From NCBI RefSeq assembly GCF_020382885.2, contig NC_058501.1:17480001-17544000 (forward strand): 64,000 nucleotides of DNA, read 5' to 3'. This DNA comes from Scatophagus argus (lineage: Eukaryota; Chordata; Actinopteri; Scatophagidae). The notes below the pieces were generated by a model. The model was not told the DNA's origin. It ran no database searches and saw only the letters and a program-made list of their open reading frames with translations. Both the position numbers and the translations under genes were made by a program. Each line of letters begins with the position of its first letter. Positions within the stretch are counted from its first letter, which is position 1. Positions 41,081-54,385 of the stretch are shown in pieces.

Positions 41081-44000
41081 ACATAAGGTACACACAGGAT
41101 CTTCTCTAACATAATGAGATAGTTAGAAGGGTTTACAACATTTCATTAGATCAAGGACATACTAGATCTCCTCGCTTGACTTTAAAGGCAGAATGGGTAT
41201 GGTTTGATGGCTGTAGTTTGTAAATACAGCATTCAAAGTTGGCTCCTTTTGGATGCTGCTATTGGTTGGGAGCCACACACCCACCGCCCAAAGTCTGACG
41301 CCAAGAAACTTCCATAACACACAAAAATCAATAAATACAAGCAGAGGGCAAGGTCTCTGTAAACACAGACACCACCACCACACACTTCTAAGTGATTATT
41401 GAGAGGGATTATTTTTGTATGAGTCTATATATTGTTTTGTTTTGTTTTTGTTTATTTAGAAAAAAACTCTTACTCTTCCTACTCTTTCTGCCTTTAACTA
41501 ACTGTTTCCCATCTAAATGCTTGTTCCTCTATAAGCATGCGGAGAAAAAGGACAAGTTGCATGAAATTTTCAGCCAATGTCATCTCACCTCACCTCAACA
41601 GTTTGATGTCAATCTTTTGATTGCACATGATTTGAAAAACGTTTTTATTACACAAATGACACTGTTGGTGGCATTTTGTACATAGCTTAAATGTGGCTGT
41701 TATATTGCTTATGCCGATCCTCTGGCTTCAGAAAAATATGTGAAATAGATGATCATATATAGAAAAGATTAGCTTTGCTACTTAAACCACACAAGAAACA
41801 TTCTAATAATACTAACCACACTATTTATAGTCTCTGAGATTGAGATTCAGACTCCCAGCAGTTCTTCTCCCTCTCAGATGATTAAAATGCGCTTTGCAAA
41901 GTAATCCCTGAAGTCTGGACCAACAACTCTAATGTCTTTGATCTGGATTACCTAATGGGTCTATATATACAATTCCTAAAGTTTAATATGAAGCTCATGC
42001 CAGCTGCAACACCAAGCACTTAATGGGACCATCACATTCCAGCACCGTGTTCCATGTTCTGGTGTGGTTCAAGCTGGAAGTCGGGCTTTCCACAGGTGAA
42101 ACCTTGATTCGAAGTGTCTGGTAAATTCACATTGTTAGAACATGTTAGCCGGTGTCTTTGTTTTGTTTTTCTTTAGTTGTCTTTCCCTTCCTGCCTCCAG
42201 GATTTCCATTTGTCTGTCATTCCTTTTTTGACGCCCCCCCCTCCTCCTTTGCCATCTTGACTTAGTTTTTCTGCATGTTTGGCCCTCTAAAGTCTGTCAA
42301 AAGTTTGACCATTTATGCCTAACATGCTTAATGGCTCCAAAATGCTCCTATGAGGCCTTTATCAATGCCACAGCATCGTCTGTCCAGAGCTGCTCAACAT
42401 CAGCACTAATTGATTTTAGTTGAAACTCCTCTATGCTACAGAGGAGGTGTGCAGATAAATTTTAGTGTTACAAAATGCATGTCTCTACCTCATGTTTAAA
42501 CTGACCACTGAGAAACCAATTACAGTCCTGGTTTGGTGCACTGAAATCAACCAAAATGGCCGATTTTTTTTTTTTTTTGAGAGAAGCACAAAAACAACCG
42601 CCATGAAAATTACCAATCAAAAGGTCAGTGAAATGTTGCAAAATTGTAAGAAGCAGGTCCATCTACAACCAACCGGCCTTTCTTGGTAGCTTTTCTGACT
42701 AATTTCTTACTAGTAGATTAATATCAGGAGATATGTCAGCTTTTTAAAAAGCCATATGTCAACATAGGTTTAGATGTCAGATTTGATACAAAGATAAATA
42801 AATGTAGTATATAAACTAAAATTAAAAAAATAAAAGGGGCCTCTGTGTTAAATAGACCTATTACATATGGACAAAGACATTATAATGTAAATCATGTAAC
42901 ACTGAATATGCCTAATTTCTAGCCCGGACCTGTGAAGAAACCGCAAACCCGTTTTGGCAGCATTAAAAATTGTCTTTATACGTACGTATATGCACACACA
43001 GACACACAAATCACACATTCCAGCCGTGTAAATATTGCATGTGTATGCGACTTTAACCCCCTTAAGGCTGAATGTTTTTAGTGTATAGAACGGTTGTTGT
43101 ATCATACTTAATAAAGAAGTTAACTAATGTAAATTTCTCACATAAATCCAAAATCTAAAATACATACACATGCGTTACTATATACTGGAAACACTAATAC
43201 TCACTAACGTCTTAAACGAATTTAACAACCAAATATTGTAAAAATCCATCAAGAGTATTTTAGATCTTTGTAGATCAATTATCTGCTGTTATCGCCATTT
43301 CAACTTGATGAAACTCACAACATTCAGTATCTCTCACAGTAGTTACATGTCGTATTAAAATGTTTAACCTATGCCACCCTAAAGCATTGACTGCAGCATG
43401 ACGTGTCCTTATAAACAGGATTTTATTGTCCTAAAGTTGTGTCTGTGTGTGTGACCAGAGGAGTGACGCTTTAAAGTGGCCATTGTTGTACGTTTAGGAT
43501 TTCTGTGTTTAAGTGCGTACGTCTGTGATGCACAGTGTGAAAGATTCATGTGTGTGCTGAGTCTATGCATAGGCAGTTTGTACAGAATGAAAACAACTGT
43601 ACTTTATGTGTGCTTCTCCATCTGTCGTGCGTAAGGTGTTCATGTGCCTGCTTAAATTGTCTTGCAATGTGAAGAAAACAAGTGCTGTGTTTAAATCATG
43701 AGTGTGAATGTGTTTAAAGCCACAGTATATTGTAAAAGATATTGTAACTTTGAGATATTTGAGTGACTCTTGTCTTTGTTTAGTGCCTAAAACATATATC
43801 GGCTTGTGGGCCTGTAATTATCTGACACTCTTAATGGCACCTTTTTCTTGATATTTGGGGAATTCACGAAAGCGGCTTGCGCACCTGACTGAACAAAGCG
43901 ATACTGCTGACTGCGCTGTGATATGCTAATGTGTTGGAGTTCTGACATAATGTGTCAAAACAATGAAAATGGTCTCCAGATTATTTTGTTCATAAGGGAT

Positions 44001-45275
44001 AACGTTCAGCATAGGAAATGCTGAGTATGCTCTGTTTGTAACTGAGGGTGTTTTCCATTGCGTTAGCCAAGGAAGGCTCAGTTTGAAGTATGTGAGTAAG
44101 TCTGTGGTAGCAGCAGATGGATGACAAAGCTTTGTGTGGGTAACCCTCAGGGTTATGTTGTGCCGAGCAATTGATGAGGGACTGCTAAAATAGCATTTCC
44201 ATCCACCACCACTGCTGTGTGTTGTCGGTGATTTTAATACCAAGCCACTCAGAGTGAGTGGGGATGTGAGGGAGACAGACAGATGGTGTGTGGTGAGCGG
44301 GACAAGCCTTCTGTTTACACCTGACCAGCATCTCCAAGATTACTCAGCCTGTTGGGATTGGAGTTATTACATTTAATTGCTTTCATACCCACTACTGATA
44401 ACCCACTAATAGAAACCACTACTTTAAACACCACTGGCACTTCTCGCACTATGTGAGTTGTCTGTGCCGTGATCCTCTCTGTTTACTTCTGCTGTTCTGG
44501 CCTTGGTGTGGTGTGACATCCCACATGTTCTCTCTGTTGTCCCTTTTTGCACAACACTTCACACAGATGTTTTGTAAAGAAAAAAAATTTTTTCTTTATT
44601 TTGTGTCTGAAGGAAAACTAAGAATAAACACGCGATGATGACACTTGCTGTCCTGCTGTCTTTGCTTTTCCAGTCTCGGAGCAATGAACTAGCAGAAGGA
44701 CAGTTCTGTCTCAGAGCTGTCCATCTCATCCGAGTACGCCATCTCACTCAGTGTCAGCCGTCATTTGTCTTCAGTGTCAGGCGCCACTTTCTCACCCCTC
44801 AGGCCCAGTGTGCCACTAATCCTGCCTTGTTCTCAGCTTCCAGAACCTCGCCAGGACACATCATGGCAGAGCAGCCACAACAGAGATATTTATAAACAGG
44901 CCAAAGGTAACATCATAATGCTGGTAACACCTGCTCTGGACCCCAAAGCTCCAGGCTGCCTACAAAATTCCATCCTCATGCTTTGTTTCCCTAAACTCTT
45001 ATGAATACCACTGCATTCAGACGTTAAAGATGTACATTAAAAACAGAAATGATAACAGCCAAGTTTATTCTTTCAAATCTTTGAAATTTAATATGGAGTT
45101 TCTGTATTCAGCAAGATTTAAATACAATATATAATTAGGGCTGCAACTAACAGTTATTTTCAATAATAATAATAAAACAGTCAGTTATTTTATCAATTAA
45201 TCAATTTGTCAGTTTACTGAAATCCAAAATGAAGTTTTCAAAAGACATGTTTTGTTCCAAAATCCCAAATATGCA
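41081..45275. other. Intergenic, Ig-like gene to TRIM-like gene
   Basis: Convergent intergenic stretch. It includes AT-rich unique sequence and an open stretch at 44676-44895 preceded by an acceptor-like TTTTCCAG that I could not tie to a gene. A dispersed repeat starts at 45135. No recognisable protein family is present. Confidence 0.5.
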
Positions 45276-45360
45276 GTTTATTTTCACATAAGATAAAAGA
45301 AAAGCCACAAATTGGCCTTCAAATTGGAAAAGCTGGATTAGTTGCCAAATAATTTTCTTA
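45135..45360 (+). repeat. Dispersed 'GGGCTGCAACTAAC' repeat, copy 3
   Basis: The best-preserved head of the three: TAGGGCTGCAACTAACAGTT, then TCAATTAATCAATTTGTCAG, then AAATATGCAGTTTATTTTCA. It overlaps the probable 3' end of the TRIM-like gene, where its TTTATT (45277) could supply a minus-strand AATAAA. Confidence 0.7.
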
Positions 45361-45507
45361 TTTTCTTCTTATTTTCTTTCAAATTAATAGCCAATTTTTT
45401 GCTTCCTTTCGGTTCTAAATATATTAATAACATTCTACTAATATAAAATTTGTATTGCAGATCTCTGCCTGACCATCAGTGTTCAAGCTGTTGAGAAAGG
45501 CCCCTTA

Positions 45508-47951
45508 TCATAGTGAAGGGTTAAAGATTTTAATTGCTGCCGTGTTCTTCCCATCATCTGTGTCACATGGATTGTAGAAGGGGAAAAGGGGAACCATGAC
45601 TGTACCCAAAGTGAAGGTGTAGATTGGCGCCATGGTAATAGCATTATAGAAAGACACCTCCTCTTTCTCACAGTCTAAGAACACACCAATGCGGACAAGA
45701 CAGACAGATACTTTGACCTTGGTGGGTTTTGGGTCGGTGCAGGCTAGGATAGAGCCTCCCTTCCGGGCCAGGGTCCAGAGGCCATTGGTGGTGCCTGTAG
45801 CAGCCATCTCCCCTCTTGGGACATCTTCTCGAGCCACGCCCAACCTCCATGCTGTCTTATGTCCAACCTCCACCTCCCAGTAGTGTCGACCTGTGGTGAA
45901 GCTCTGATGGCCCAGCACACAGTAATAATAGTGGAACCGTCGTGGATTGGCCTGACAATCCTTCGTGTCCTTATTCTCCTCAAACCACACTGAGGTGCAA
46001 GACTCGGACATGGACAAATTAGGGTGGGCTGTCTCAGGATCAAAGGTCACCAATGTAATATCTGTGGGCAAATAAAGATTAGGTAGAGTGAGTTTTGTTG
46101 TTGTTTTACAAGTCTTCTATCAAATGATGGATATGAACGTACTTGGATAAAGGCAGTTTTTCATGTGCTTCCATATCCTGTACTGAATGGGCCCCACAAA
46201 CTGGCCGGAGCGCACCTCGGTGTCCACCTCTGCTGGAAGAACAAAGCTGACCTGAGACCTGCGGACCGGAATAGGAATAGGGGAGGACTCAATGATGAAT
46301 GGTAGAGTGTAAACCTGGTAGACACATCACGATGAGTACTATGGAGATGGTTGATGAGAGGAAATGGCAACAATGCATAAACATAGAAGGTTAACGTCAT
46401 GAGAGGAAACACACTTGCCTTTTGATGAGATCTTGAATTTCCTGCAGTGAGAGAAATATTTTAGCACAAATGGTTGTAAATGGTTGAAATGACTGATTGT
46501 GACAGTTGTCTTTGTTTGGACTCCAGATGCAAGCTGCCAGACTGCCTTATACTGCCCATTCATATTTGCTGACCAATGCATTGACTGCCTTTCGCTTTTA
46601 AATGAGAAATTGATTTTGACCTGCAAACCAGGCAAGCCAACAGTTTAGCCAATCAATGCCTCTAATTGATCAAATAAGTGCTGTTGTAGAGGTGCAGAAC
46701 AGCTCACAGGGCTGCACTGCAGCTCTGCGGTTGGGTCACTTTGATGTAAACCCGTAGCATCATGTTGTTTCCTGGTAGCTCTGAACTCAACCAGAAGGAA
46801 CAATTATAGACAGTTATTTTGACAAGTCACAAGTTAGCTATGTAATGTTTTGTCGCAGGCCCAGGGAATGCTCACACTGACCTAGGACAAGCCCACATGT
46901 GGCTCGACTGCTGTGCTGAGAAGTTTCCAGAATGTTTTATGGACGGAGTCCAGGATTCTCCACCTCCTCCTCAGTTACCCCCCTCACACATTAGCTTAGT
47001 GCTCTAAATTTAAATTAGCACCTTACACAGCATTGTACAGCTTAAAATATTAAATTCAATAATAAACCAAACTTGAGTGGTAGTCATAGGTAGTGTCTTC
47101 TGTTTTTGGTAGGGAAAACGCCTCCTCACTTTGAGCAGTTTAGGACTGTCCTCCTCAGACAGTTTGCTGTTGAGCACTGTGATTGCTCTCTCCAGGTCTT
47201 TCCCTTGCTCTGCTATTTTCTTCTCTCTTTCCTTCAGCTGCTTTAGTTGTTTCTGTCTCTCCCTCCTCAGTCGCTCCAAGTCCTTATACTCCTCCTCATC
47301 CAGGAAACGGTGGAGGTTCTGAAACTCGGCTCTGATTTCTCTTTCCAGGTCATCGAAACTGCTCTGAAAGACGCGAGGAAGGGAAAAGATGGCCAATTCA
47401 GCCTCAGGGTGACCAAATATTCACTGTATATAGATGTGACAGTATGAATAATAATTTTCAAAACTGTCTTCAGCAGAATTGTTGAATATTGAAAATACAA
47501 ATGTTGTGTTCAACTGGAATTACTGGTCATGAAAAGAGTGCAAAAGAGATAACGATTAATAATGCAGCAACAGTACCTCTACTTCCACTGACTCTGCGTA
47601 TGTCTCTCTCTCTGCTTCTCTGCACTCATCTACCTCGTGCTTGATTCTTTTAATAGCCTGGATAAGCTTTTCCTGCAACACACACACACACACACACACA
47701 GGATGCAGAGAAATGAAGCAAAAATACACACAGAACAGAAATGTTGGGGATTTAATATCCTGCAAGCTGAGTTTCTTTGCCTATGAAATATGAACTGTCA
47801 AATAAATAGTCAACATTACAAGTGAAAATGTAGCTCATATCAGCTGGTCTATATATAGCAGCAGGTGAAAACCCTAACAGCTTACCTTGTGATCACAGAG
47901 AAGCCGTTTATTGCAGTTGTTGTTGGTGTCTTTGGTGTGGTTTTGGTACAT
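45508..47951 (-). CDS. TRIM-like protein without RING: coiled coil and PRY/SPRY (B30.2), 382 aa
   Basis: Exons, downward: 47951-47886, 47672-47577 (96 bp), 47363-47130 (234 bp), 46441-46415, 46314-46143, 46061-45508. The 96-bp and 234-bp coiled-coil exons followed by a micro-exon and a B30.2 exon are the hallmark of TRIM genes. Coiled coil: EKLIQAIKRIKHEVDECREA and the following 78 residues. PRY/SPRY: VTFDPETAHPNL, YWEVEVG, RLGVAR, RIGVFLDCEKEEVSFYNA, PIYTF and FPFYNP. The proposed first exon (MYQNHTKDTNNNCNKRLLCDHK) has only a scrap resembling the end of a B-box. No RING or complete B-box exon is visible up to 50 kb, so ubiquitin ligase activity is unlikely. B30.2 domains bind protein ligands, often in innate immunity. 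I cannot name the orthologue; the 5' exon is the weakest part. Confidence 0.8.
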
Positions 47952-50300
47952 TCCAGTTCTGAAAGTTGGACAAAACAGAAATCGAGAAGACTATTGAGAA
48001 AGCGCAACAAAAGTGATGGAGGGAGCAAGGGGGAGGGACAGACGGGAAGACATGGAAACACAACAATACAGAGAGGGAGAGAGGGAAAGAGACGCATGCC
48101 AGCATGATATAAACAGACTATGGTCACACTAATAAAACAACAAGGACATACATCCACGTAAAAAAAAAAACAAAATAAAATAAAATAACAAGAAAAAAGG
48201 TAATGGCAAGCACAGGTCAGTATCCCCAGGCTGACTTGAGAATATATGGATCTATTAAGGGTAAAGGAGAGATAGGAGGAGTTATTGGGGGGCAGATGAC
48301 TCTAACTGCCAGGAGGGCTTGCTGGCTGGCAGCAGCGATTTATGGCAGCAGCCACATTAGAGTCTATTTCTGTCTGCCCGTGTCTTTGGAAACAAAGACG
48401 AACCTGGCAGCCAGTCAATCAGTTGTGTTGCCTAGAAGGGAAACAACGCGTGTTTATTTTTGCTAGGTGGCTCTTATTATCTGTGGGCGTGAGAGGATCC
48501 AGCGCAGCCACTATGAGCGATCACAGTGCCTACTGTCTGTATCCTGCTGGCTTTCACATTGTCTGTCTAAGTGTACAGTCAGCATTTCTGCTCTCTGCTC
48601 TTCTAGCACTGCGTATCTGCAGCCCACTGCCCAGCCAAACCCGCGGTGGGTTTGTCCACTCAAGCTTTAAATTTCTACCTCTTTTTTACCTCAGCCTACC
48701 TTCATCCTACCCTAACCCCCCCCACTCAAACACACACACAGGGTGGTGGTAGTGGTGCTGGGGGGGGTCATGACTACGGGTACGGGTGCACTGAAGCAGC
48801 ATTACTCATCTCTGCAAATGTTCCTCATTTATAATTCATGTTGGGTGCTGGGTCCTGGCAAGTGACTGTGTTGAGCTGCAAACTCAGTGCACTACAGTTT
48901 GTGGCAGGTGGAAGGGACACTGACAGGACAGGACAGGACGTCGCAATTCCTTACTGAAAATCAAAGCAGCTGTAAATTAATGCTCGCTATTCAATTTTAA
49001 TTTAATGAACTGGCTTTGTGGTTTTAGTCACCTCTGGTATTGTTTCCAAATCAAGAACGAATGATAAGGTTCCCGCTTGATTACCTTAGCGTAGTCCACG
49101 GTTCAGCCCCAAAGACTCTTTAAAAGAAAAATCTTAAAAAGATATGAGCCCAAGCTCTAAGACAGTGTTGTTAGACAAGCCAGCCCCCACTACAGCCCTG
49201 CATGTCCTCGCAGGAGAGATGTTACAAGAAAGCAGAAAGAAACAGTTAATGACTGTGCTGACCTCAAAGGACACAAAGAACAACACCGCACTAAAGTGCT
49301 GATGCAGGAGTGCTGCGGGAAAAGATATGCAGAGGACCTGTGAATTATTATTAAATTGAGCCCAATTTTATTCCCGAAGCTGAGCCATGAACGCTCTCAA
49401 CACCCCTGATAAGACAAGTTCCGGCTGGAGCTCAAGCGGTCAGACAGAGGGAAAGATAATGTGTTAACAACCTTTTCATGTAAGAGAGCATTATTCCTAG
49501 TGTGTACAAAACATACCGATGAGTGACATAATCAAGAACACCAGAACAAAGGAAGCTGCTTTTTTAAGTTCCAAAAAGGAAATTTGTAGGAATAAAAGGT
49601 GCACTAAATTACCTGGGAGTCTAGGCTCTGGATTGCATTAAGGAGAATAAAGCAGGAAACACTTTATTCTGCTCCAATTCTGTCTCAGTTCTCACTAGTC
49701 CCTGGGATCCTTCGCTTACAGCTGTCAACATCTATTTCATTCCAGACTTTTAAAAAAACAAAAACAAAACAAATTTATGTCACCTCTGTTTATAAGGGTT
49801 CCTGGACATGAAGGCAAAACAAGGTCTACAGAGAGATGTGGTAGATTTACAAGTATAGCCTATCAATAAGCAAATCAAGGGAAGTCAAGGGAATAGTTTG
49901 GAGTAAAGCAGTAGAAGAGTGGTCAGAGTAGTGGAATGCTAAATAAGGATAATATACAAAATACAATTTAAATTAAATAAAAGTTGATTCAATATTTAGA
50001 AACATTGCAAGGCCAAGGAAAGGAGGCCACTTTCAGCAGAATACAACAAGTCCATTCCACTTCACAATCACTAGTTTTATATTAACACTGTCAGATTGAG
50101 TAGTCCATTCTGTAATGATGTAACGGATTGTAATTAGTGTATGCATGAAGATCTCTGGAGGGCTTCAGAAACGTACCGTAATACAAAAATATCAATAAAC
50201 CTGTTGAGTAGATCGCGCAGGAAGTTGATCAGAGGGGGGCGATAATGCACTGCAGTGAAAACAAACAACCAAAAAAAGGGGGGCAGAAGAAGAAGAAGAT
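47952..50300. other. Intergenic, TRIM-like gene to ino80e
   Basis: Divergent intergenic region. It was searched on the minus strand for CxxC-type RING or B-box exons and none was seen. Low-complexity C- and G-rich runs occur at 48715-48770; the rest is unique AT-rich sequence. Confidence 0.5.
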
Positions 50301-50325
50301 CCCGCCCACTGGGACGCATGAAAAA

Positions 50326-50340
50326 TACGTCACGGAAGTA
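50326..50340 (+). promoter_or_regulatory. ino80e promoter: CRE-like and ETS-like sites
   Basis: TACGTCACGGAAGTA combines a CRE/ATF half-site (TACGTCA) with an ETS core (CGGAAGT) and lies about 340 bp before the ino80e start codon. A CCCGCCC (Sp-type) box is just upstream at 50301. This is a TATA-less housekeeping pattern. Confidence 0.45.
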
Positions 50341-50669
50341 AACAAGAGCATGTCGCACAGACAGGCTCAAACAAGAGGTATCATTGTGTGCTGTTCATGT
50401 TTTTCAAAAATTGCAAACTGTCGAAATCGTGTTGGCATGTTTGGAATAAATCATGGTAGATATTTTTCACAGGCATGTGACCCAGGGAGCTAGCCATATA
50501 AGCTAAGTCTAACTAGCTAGCTTACTTTAGCTTAGCATACAGTACACTGGCTAGCTTTACGTCTTTTCACAGGCAGTCCATCTTACTAAAATTACTTCCG
50601 TTATATGACTATACCTGTTCACAGACTACAGATTTCATTATTTCGTCATTTGCTCGCTGTATTTCAGAA

Positions 50670-53180
50670 ATGAACGGTCAAGCGGACGGAGAAGTTGACT
50701 ACAAGCGGAAATACAAAAATCTGAAACGAAAACTAAAATTTCTTGTTTATGTGAGTACAGTGATATAGGTGTGAGCGGTCAGTCTTGAACAATCATGTTT
50801 CGCTATTTCTGCACTGATTGGTTTCCCTTTTCCAGGAACAGGAATGCTTTCAGGAGGAGCTGAGGAGAGCACAGAGAAAACTTCTCAAAGTTTCCAGGGA
50901 CAAAAGGTGAAATTACATTGTGTGTACGTGAAAATATGTGGTTGTTAAACAATATTACATGTGAGCTGTGAATAAAGATGACCTTAACTTGTTTTTTAGC
51001 TTCCTTTTGGACAGACTGCTACAGTATGAGAGGATAGATGAAGACTCCTCAGGTAGTTCCGCTAAAGACTGTGTTATGCATTGATTTCTATCATAAGAGT
51101 AGTAACAGATCAGCCGTAGTGTTGGTTCAGGGTTTCCTGTCTTCTGTTCCAGATTCAGATGCAACAGTTTCTTCAGAAAACAGCGAAGGAGAAGGCCCCA
51201 GGGAGAGGGAACGGGAACGAGATGGTGTAAAGAAGTAAGATGGGTATTTTAACATAGAAATTAGAAATTAGACCCACTGGCTCAGGCTAACTTTTCAACA
51301 AATGTGTCTTTCAAATTGGTTAGCACTTTGCCTTCCACCATCCACTGCTCCTCCTGTTGGATGCTAAAGCTGACTAGAGCTTTCATAGGTTGCTGGAACT
51401 ATGAATAGTGACGTGAATATGAATATAATGAATATGTGCCTTATATGTTTTGATAAAGTGGTTATTGTGGCCATCTTAAAAAACTTAGTGGGTGAAAGCA
51501 AGATACAGATGTTTGGTATTGTTGTCAAATGCCTAATGAGTTGTCTGTGCTGAACTGAGACTGCAATACAAGTATGTATAGATGGGTTTAAACAAAATGT
51601 TAATTCTGTTTAATGTTGGTTGATGTTTCCTCTTCTTTCTTTTTTTTTGGCCCACTCCAACTATCCAGGCATCATAATTTTTCGTAAGGTTTTGCTTGAC
51701 TACACTGAGGATGGCCTTTTCAGATTTGTCTGCTTTCGAAAACATTTTTTAAAGCTCAGCTTTGGATGGGGAAAATGCTATAATAGAGAAGACAAAAGGA
51801 CAACACAGAGAAAGTATGCATCTTTAGTGAAGCTAGTGAAGGCTTGGTGTGGCCTGCTGAAACAAATGGACCAGTGTAGTCAAAAATGTTTTGTGCTCTG
51901 AATGCTCATGCTTGTTATACCCCACACACTGATTTTCTCTTGCACTCTTTTAAGACGAAGAAATAGTCTGGGGACATGTCTTTCTTCATCATCCTCCCCT
52001 CATCTCTCCCTGTTGTCCCGGCCTGGTGTAAATCCCCTACAGTCATCAGGTGCTGGACCCTACCTCAACACTGTGAGTTTCCATCTCCCATTCTTATTAA
52101 TGTGACTAGTAACGTTGCTGCCATTGTCATCTCCTCATCAGCAAACATGATCTCTGTTTTGATTTGGCATTATTTATATAATTTGACTGTTTTGTCATTT
52201 TATTCATCAGTCTGTTTTATCTCTTCCCTTGTTTTATTTGTGTGTGTGATGCTTGTAATGGCATCACTGTCCATGCATTGCTCATTCTTCTGTGTGTGTT
52301 TGTTGTGTGTGTTCTTGTGCGTGTTCATCTTGAAAATTGTCCGTGCCTATGTGCATGTGTGTTTGTGTGGTCATTTGTCAATTTGGGGCCTGCGTGTGTG
52401 TGTTGGGCAGATGCCCTTCCCGCCAGAGTATTTGGCTCCCCCAGCTGAACGAATGAAGAGAGAGAAAAAAACAAAGACGCCTAAAAACAAGAGAGAGACT
52501 GCGGGGAAGGTGAGAGAGGAAAAGGGAACATAAGATGCTCAGAAATAAAACAAATGATAATGCAGATATACTGCTCACAAATATTATTTATTAACGCGCC
52601 TGTATGTTAGATGGCACAGCAGACTATTATATTTTGGCCAGGAAGGAGGTAGAAACATGTCTGCTTGGATTATTGTTTAATTTTACTCATACTGACAGGT
52701 TTTGAAATACGAAAGTTTCTGATCTTCACCTGTAAGTGTGACATTTCTGGGTAATTTCTTGTAGAAAATTCAGCCCTGTAAGCCATTTTAAGTTTTATAC
52801 TATGTTGAAATGACCCTCCAGCTGGTTTGTCTGTAAGTTCATATATATATGGTGCATGCTTGTCCTGATTTACATCTGTGGTGCAGCCATCCATACATAC
52901 TCCTCGGTCCTTCATCATATCTCCATCCCTTTATCATTCCTAACAATTTTGCTTTATTGCTAATTCCTCTCAGGTTGTTGCCCCAATGGCACCTAATTAC
53001 CCATCAGCCACCGCGGCCCCTCCGGCAACCAGTGGCCCCTTCAGCTGGGTACCCAGACAAATGCTTAGTGGAGATGCTGCTGACGAAGAGGGAGACAGCG
53101 ATGGAGACAGCGACAGAGGAGAGGAGGACAGAGGGGAGGGAGACGAGGCTGAACTAGTCATTGACATCCCTAATGAGTGA
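50670..53180 (+). CDS. ino80e: INO80 complex subunit E, 236 aa, 7 coding exons
   Basis: Metazoan-specific subunit of the INO80 ATP-dependent chromatin remodeller, which slides and edits nucleosomes in transcription and repair; nuclear. Exons: 50670-50750, 50836-50906, 51000-51052, 51153-51234, 51955-52072, 52411-52509, 52974-53180, phases joining. The N-terminal 70 residues match human INO80E closely ([51 protein letters not shown]) and form the coiled coil. The DSDAT..SSENSE stretch follows. The middle is Ser/Pro-rich and variable. A basic [14 protein letters not shown] patch is a likely nuclear localisation signal. The end keeps VPRQML and the acidic [12 protein letters not shown] tail. Human length is 244 aa. 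AATAAA at 53682 is the likely poly(A) signal. Confidence 0.96.
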
Positions 53181-53681
53181 GCCTGAGTGTGTGTTTAGAT
53201 GTATTTATAAGCAGAAAAGTAGAGATTCTACATCTGTTTGTGCTAAAGTGAAAGACAGAACACGCCTCACTGTATGGTTGACATTTTCAGAAGAGGAGTT
53301 AAGCGCCCCCTTGTGGACTTTTGCTTAATTTCAGTATCACTGTCAAAATATCTCCAAGATAATTTTGGTGTATTTTGTATGTGAAGAATTAAATCTCTGA
53401 CAAAACTACAGTTTGTACATTTTAAAAGAAAAATCCACAGGCACTGGAAAGTTTGCATACTTTGCTTTTTGCACAGTTACAAGCTACCTGTAGATTAATT
53501 TTTGTGTAACAACTAGGTGTGTCCTGCACCTGCAGAGAGCTTGCTTGTTACAGGCAGTTTAGAAACCTGTCATTTGTACTATGTTAAATTTTTTTTTTTA
53601 ACAAATTGTCAAAAATCAAAACTACTTCATGTGAATGAAGATATATTATTTTTTACATGTATTAAATGGTGTGTGTCAGAA

Positions 53682-53687
53682 AATAAA
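53682..53687 (+). terminator. ino80e polyadenylation signal (candidate)
   Basis: AATAAA about 500 bp past the ino80e stop, in AT-rich sequence. Confidence 0.5.
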
Positions 53688-54347
53688 ATGTAAAATGACT
53701 TCATTTCAGATGACTAACAGTTTTTTGTTTGAATTTATTATTCACATGTTTTAGAGGCCATTTTGCCAGAGTGTTGCATGTCTGAAAATATTTCTCATAT
53801 CAAAAGCATAGAAAATGTGAGACATACCTTTATACTATGACTTGATGCCCCACCCAGAACATCACACCCTAAAACTGTCATTCCAGAGAGTCACTGCGGT
53901 ATGCTAACGTCTGTGTCGGTGCTCATTGCATGCAGGACTGACAACATTCACTACTCTGAAGCTGTGACGAAGGAAAGCTCTTTTGAACTTAGTTTGTGTT
54001 GGTTAATGTTGCACATGGAGTTCTTTGCTTGCCCGACCTCTCAGCAAAGGAATCCTGATACCACTCTTGACAGAAGCCCAAAGGGTACATTCGTCTCATG
54101 TTGGTCATAACTCTTAAGCAACATGAGGGCACCCTGGCTGGATTCCACCTCTGCTAGATGTCAAAAACAGAGCAAGATAGTTTTCACTTCTCTCTTAACA
54201 CATGCATAGGACTGGGTTATTAAATCACATGCAAATAGTGTGTGAGTTTGCTATGTAAAACATTTTTTTAAAGAATAGTCTCAGTATCATGTCTGAACAG
54301 GCATATTTCAAATATTAAGGAAAATAGGCTGCAATCTATGAGCCATG

Positions 54348-54385
<38 letters not shown>

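Noticed and set aside
46419-46441. GC donor for the TRIM-like micro-exon (23 bp)
   Set aside because: Joining at 23 bp shifts the next exon into a frame that stops before the PRY/SPRY domain. The GT four bases downstream keeps the frame.
50134-50370. Minus-strand open frame at the ino80e promoter
   Set aside because: It lies in the promoter region, has no similarity to a known family and is short.
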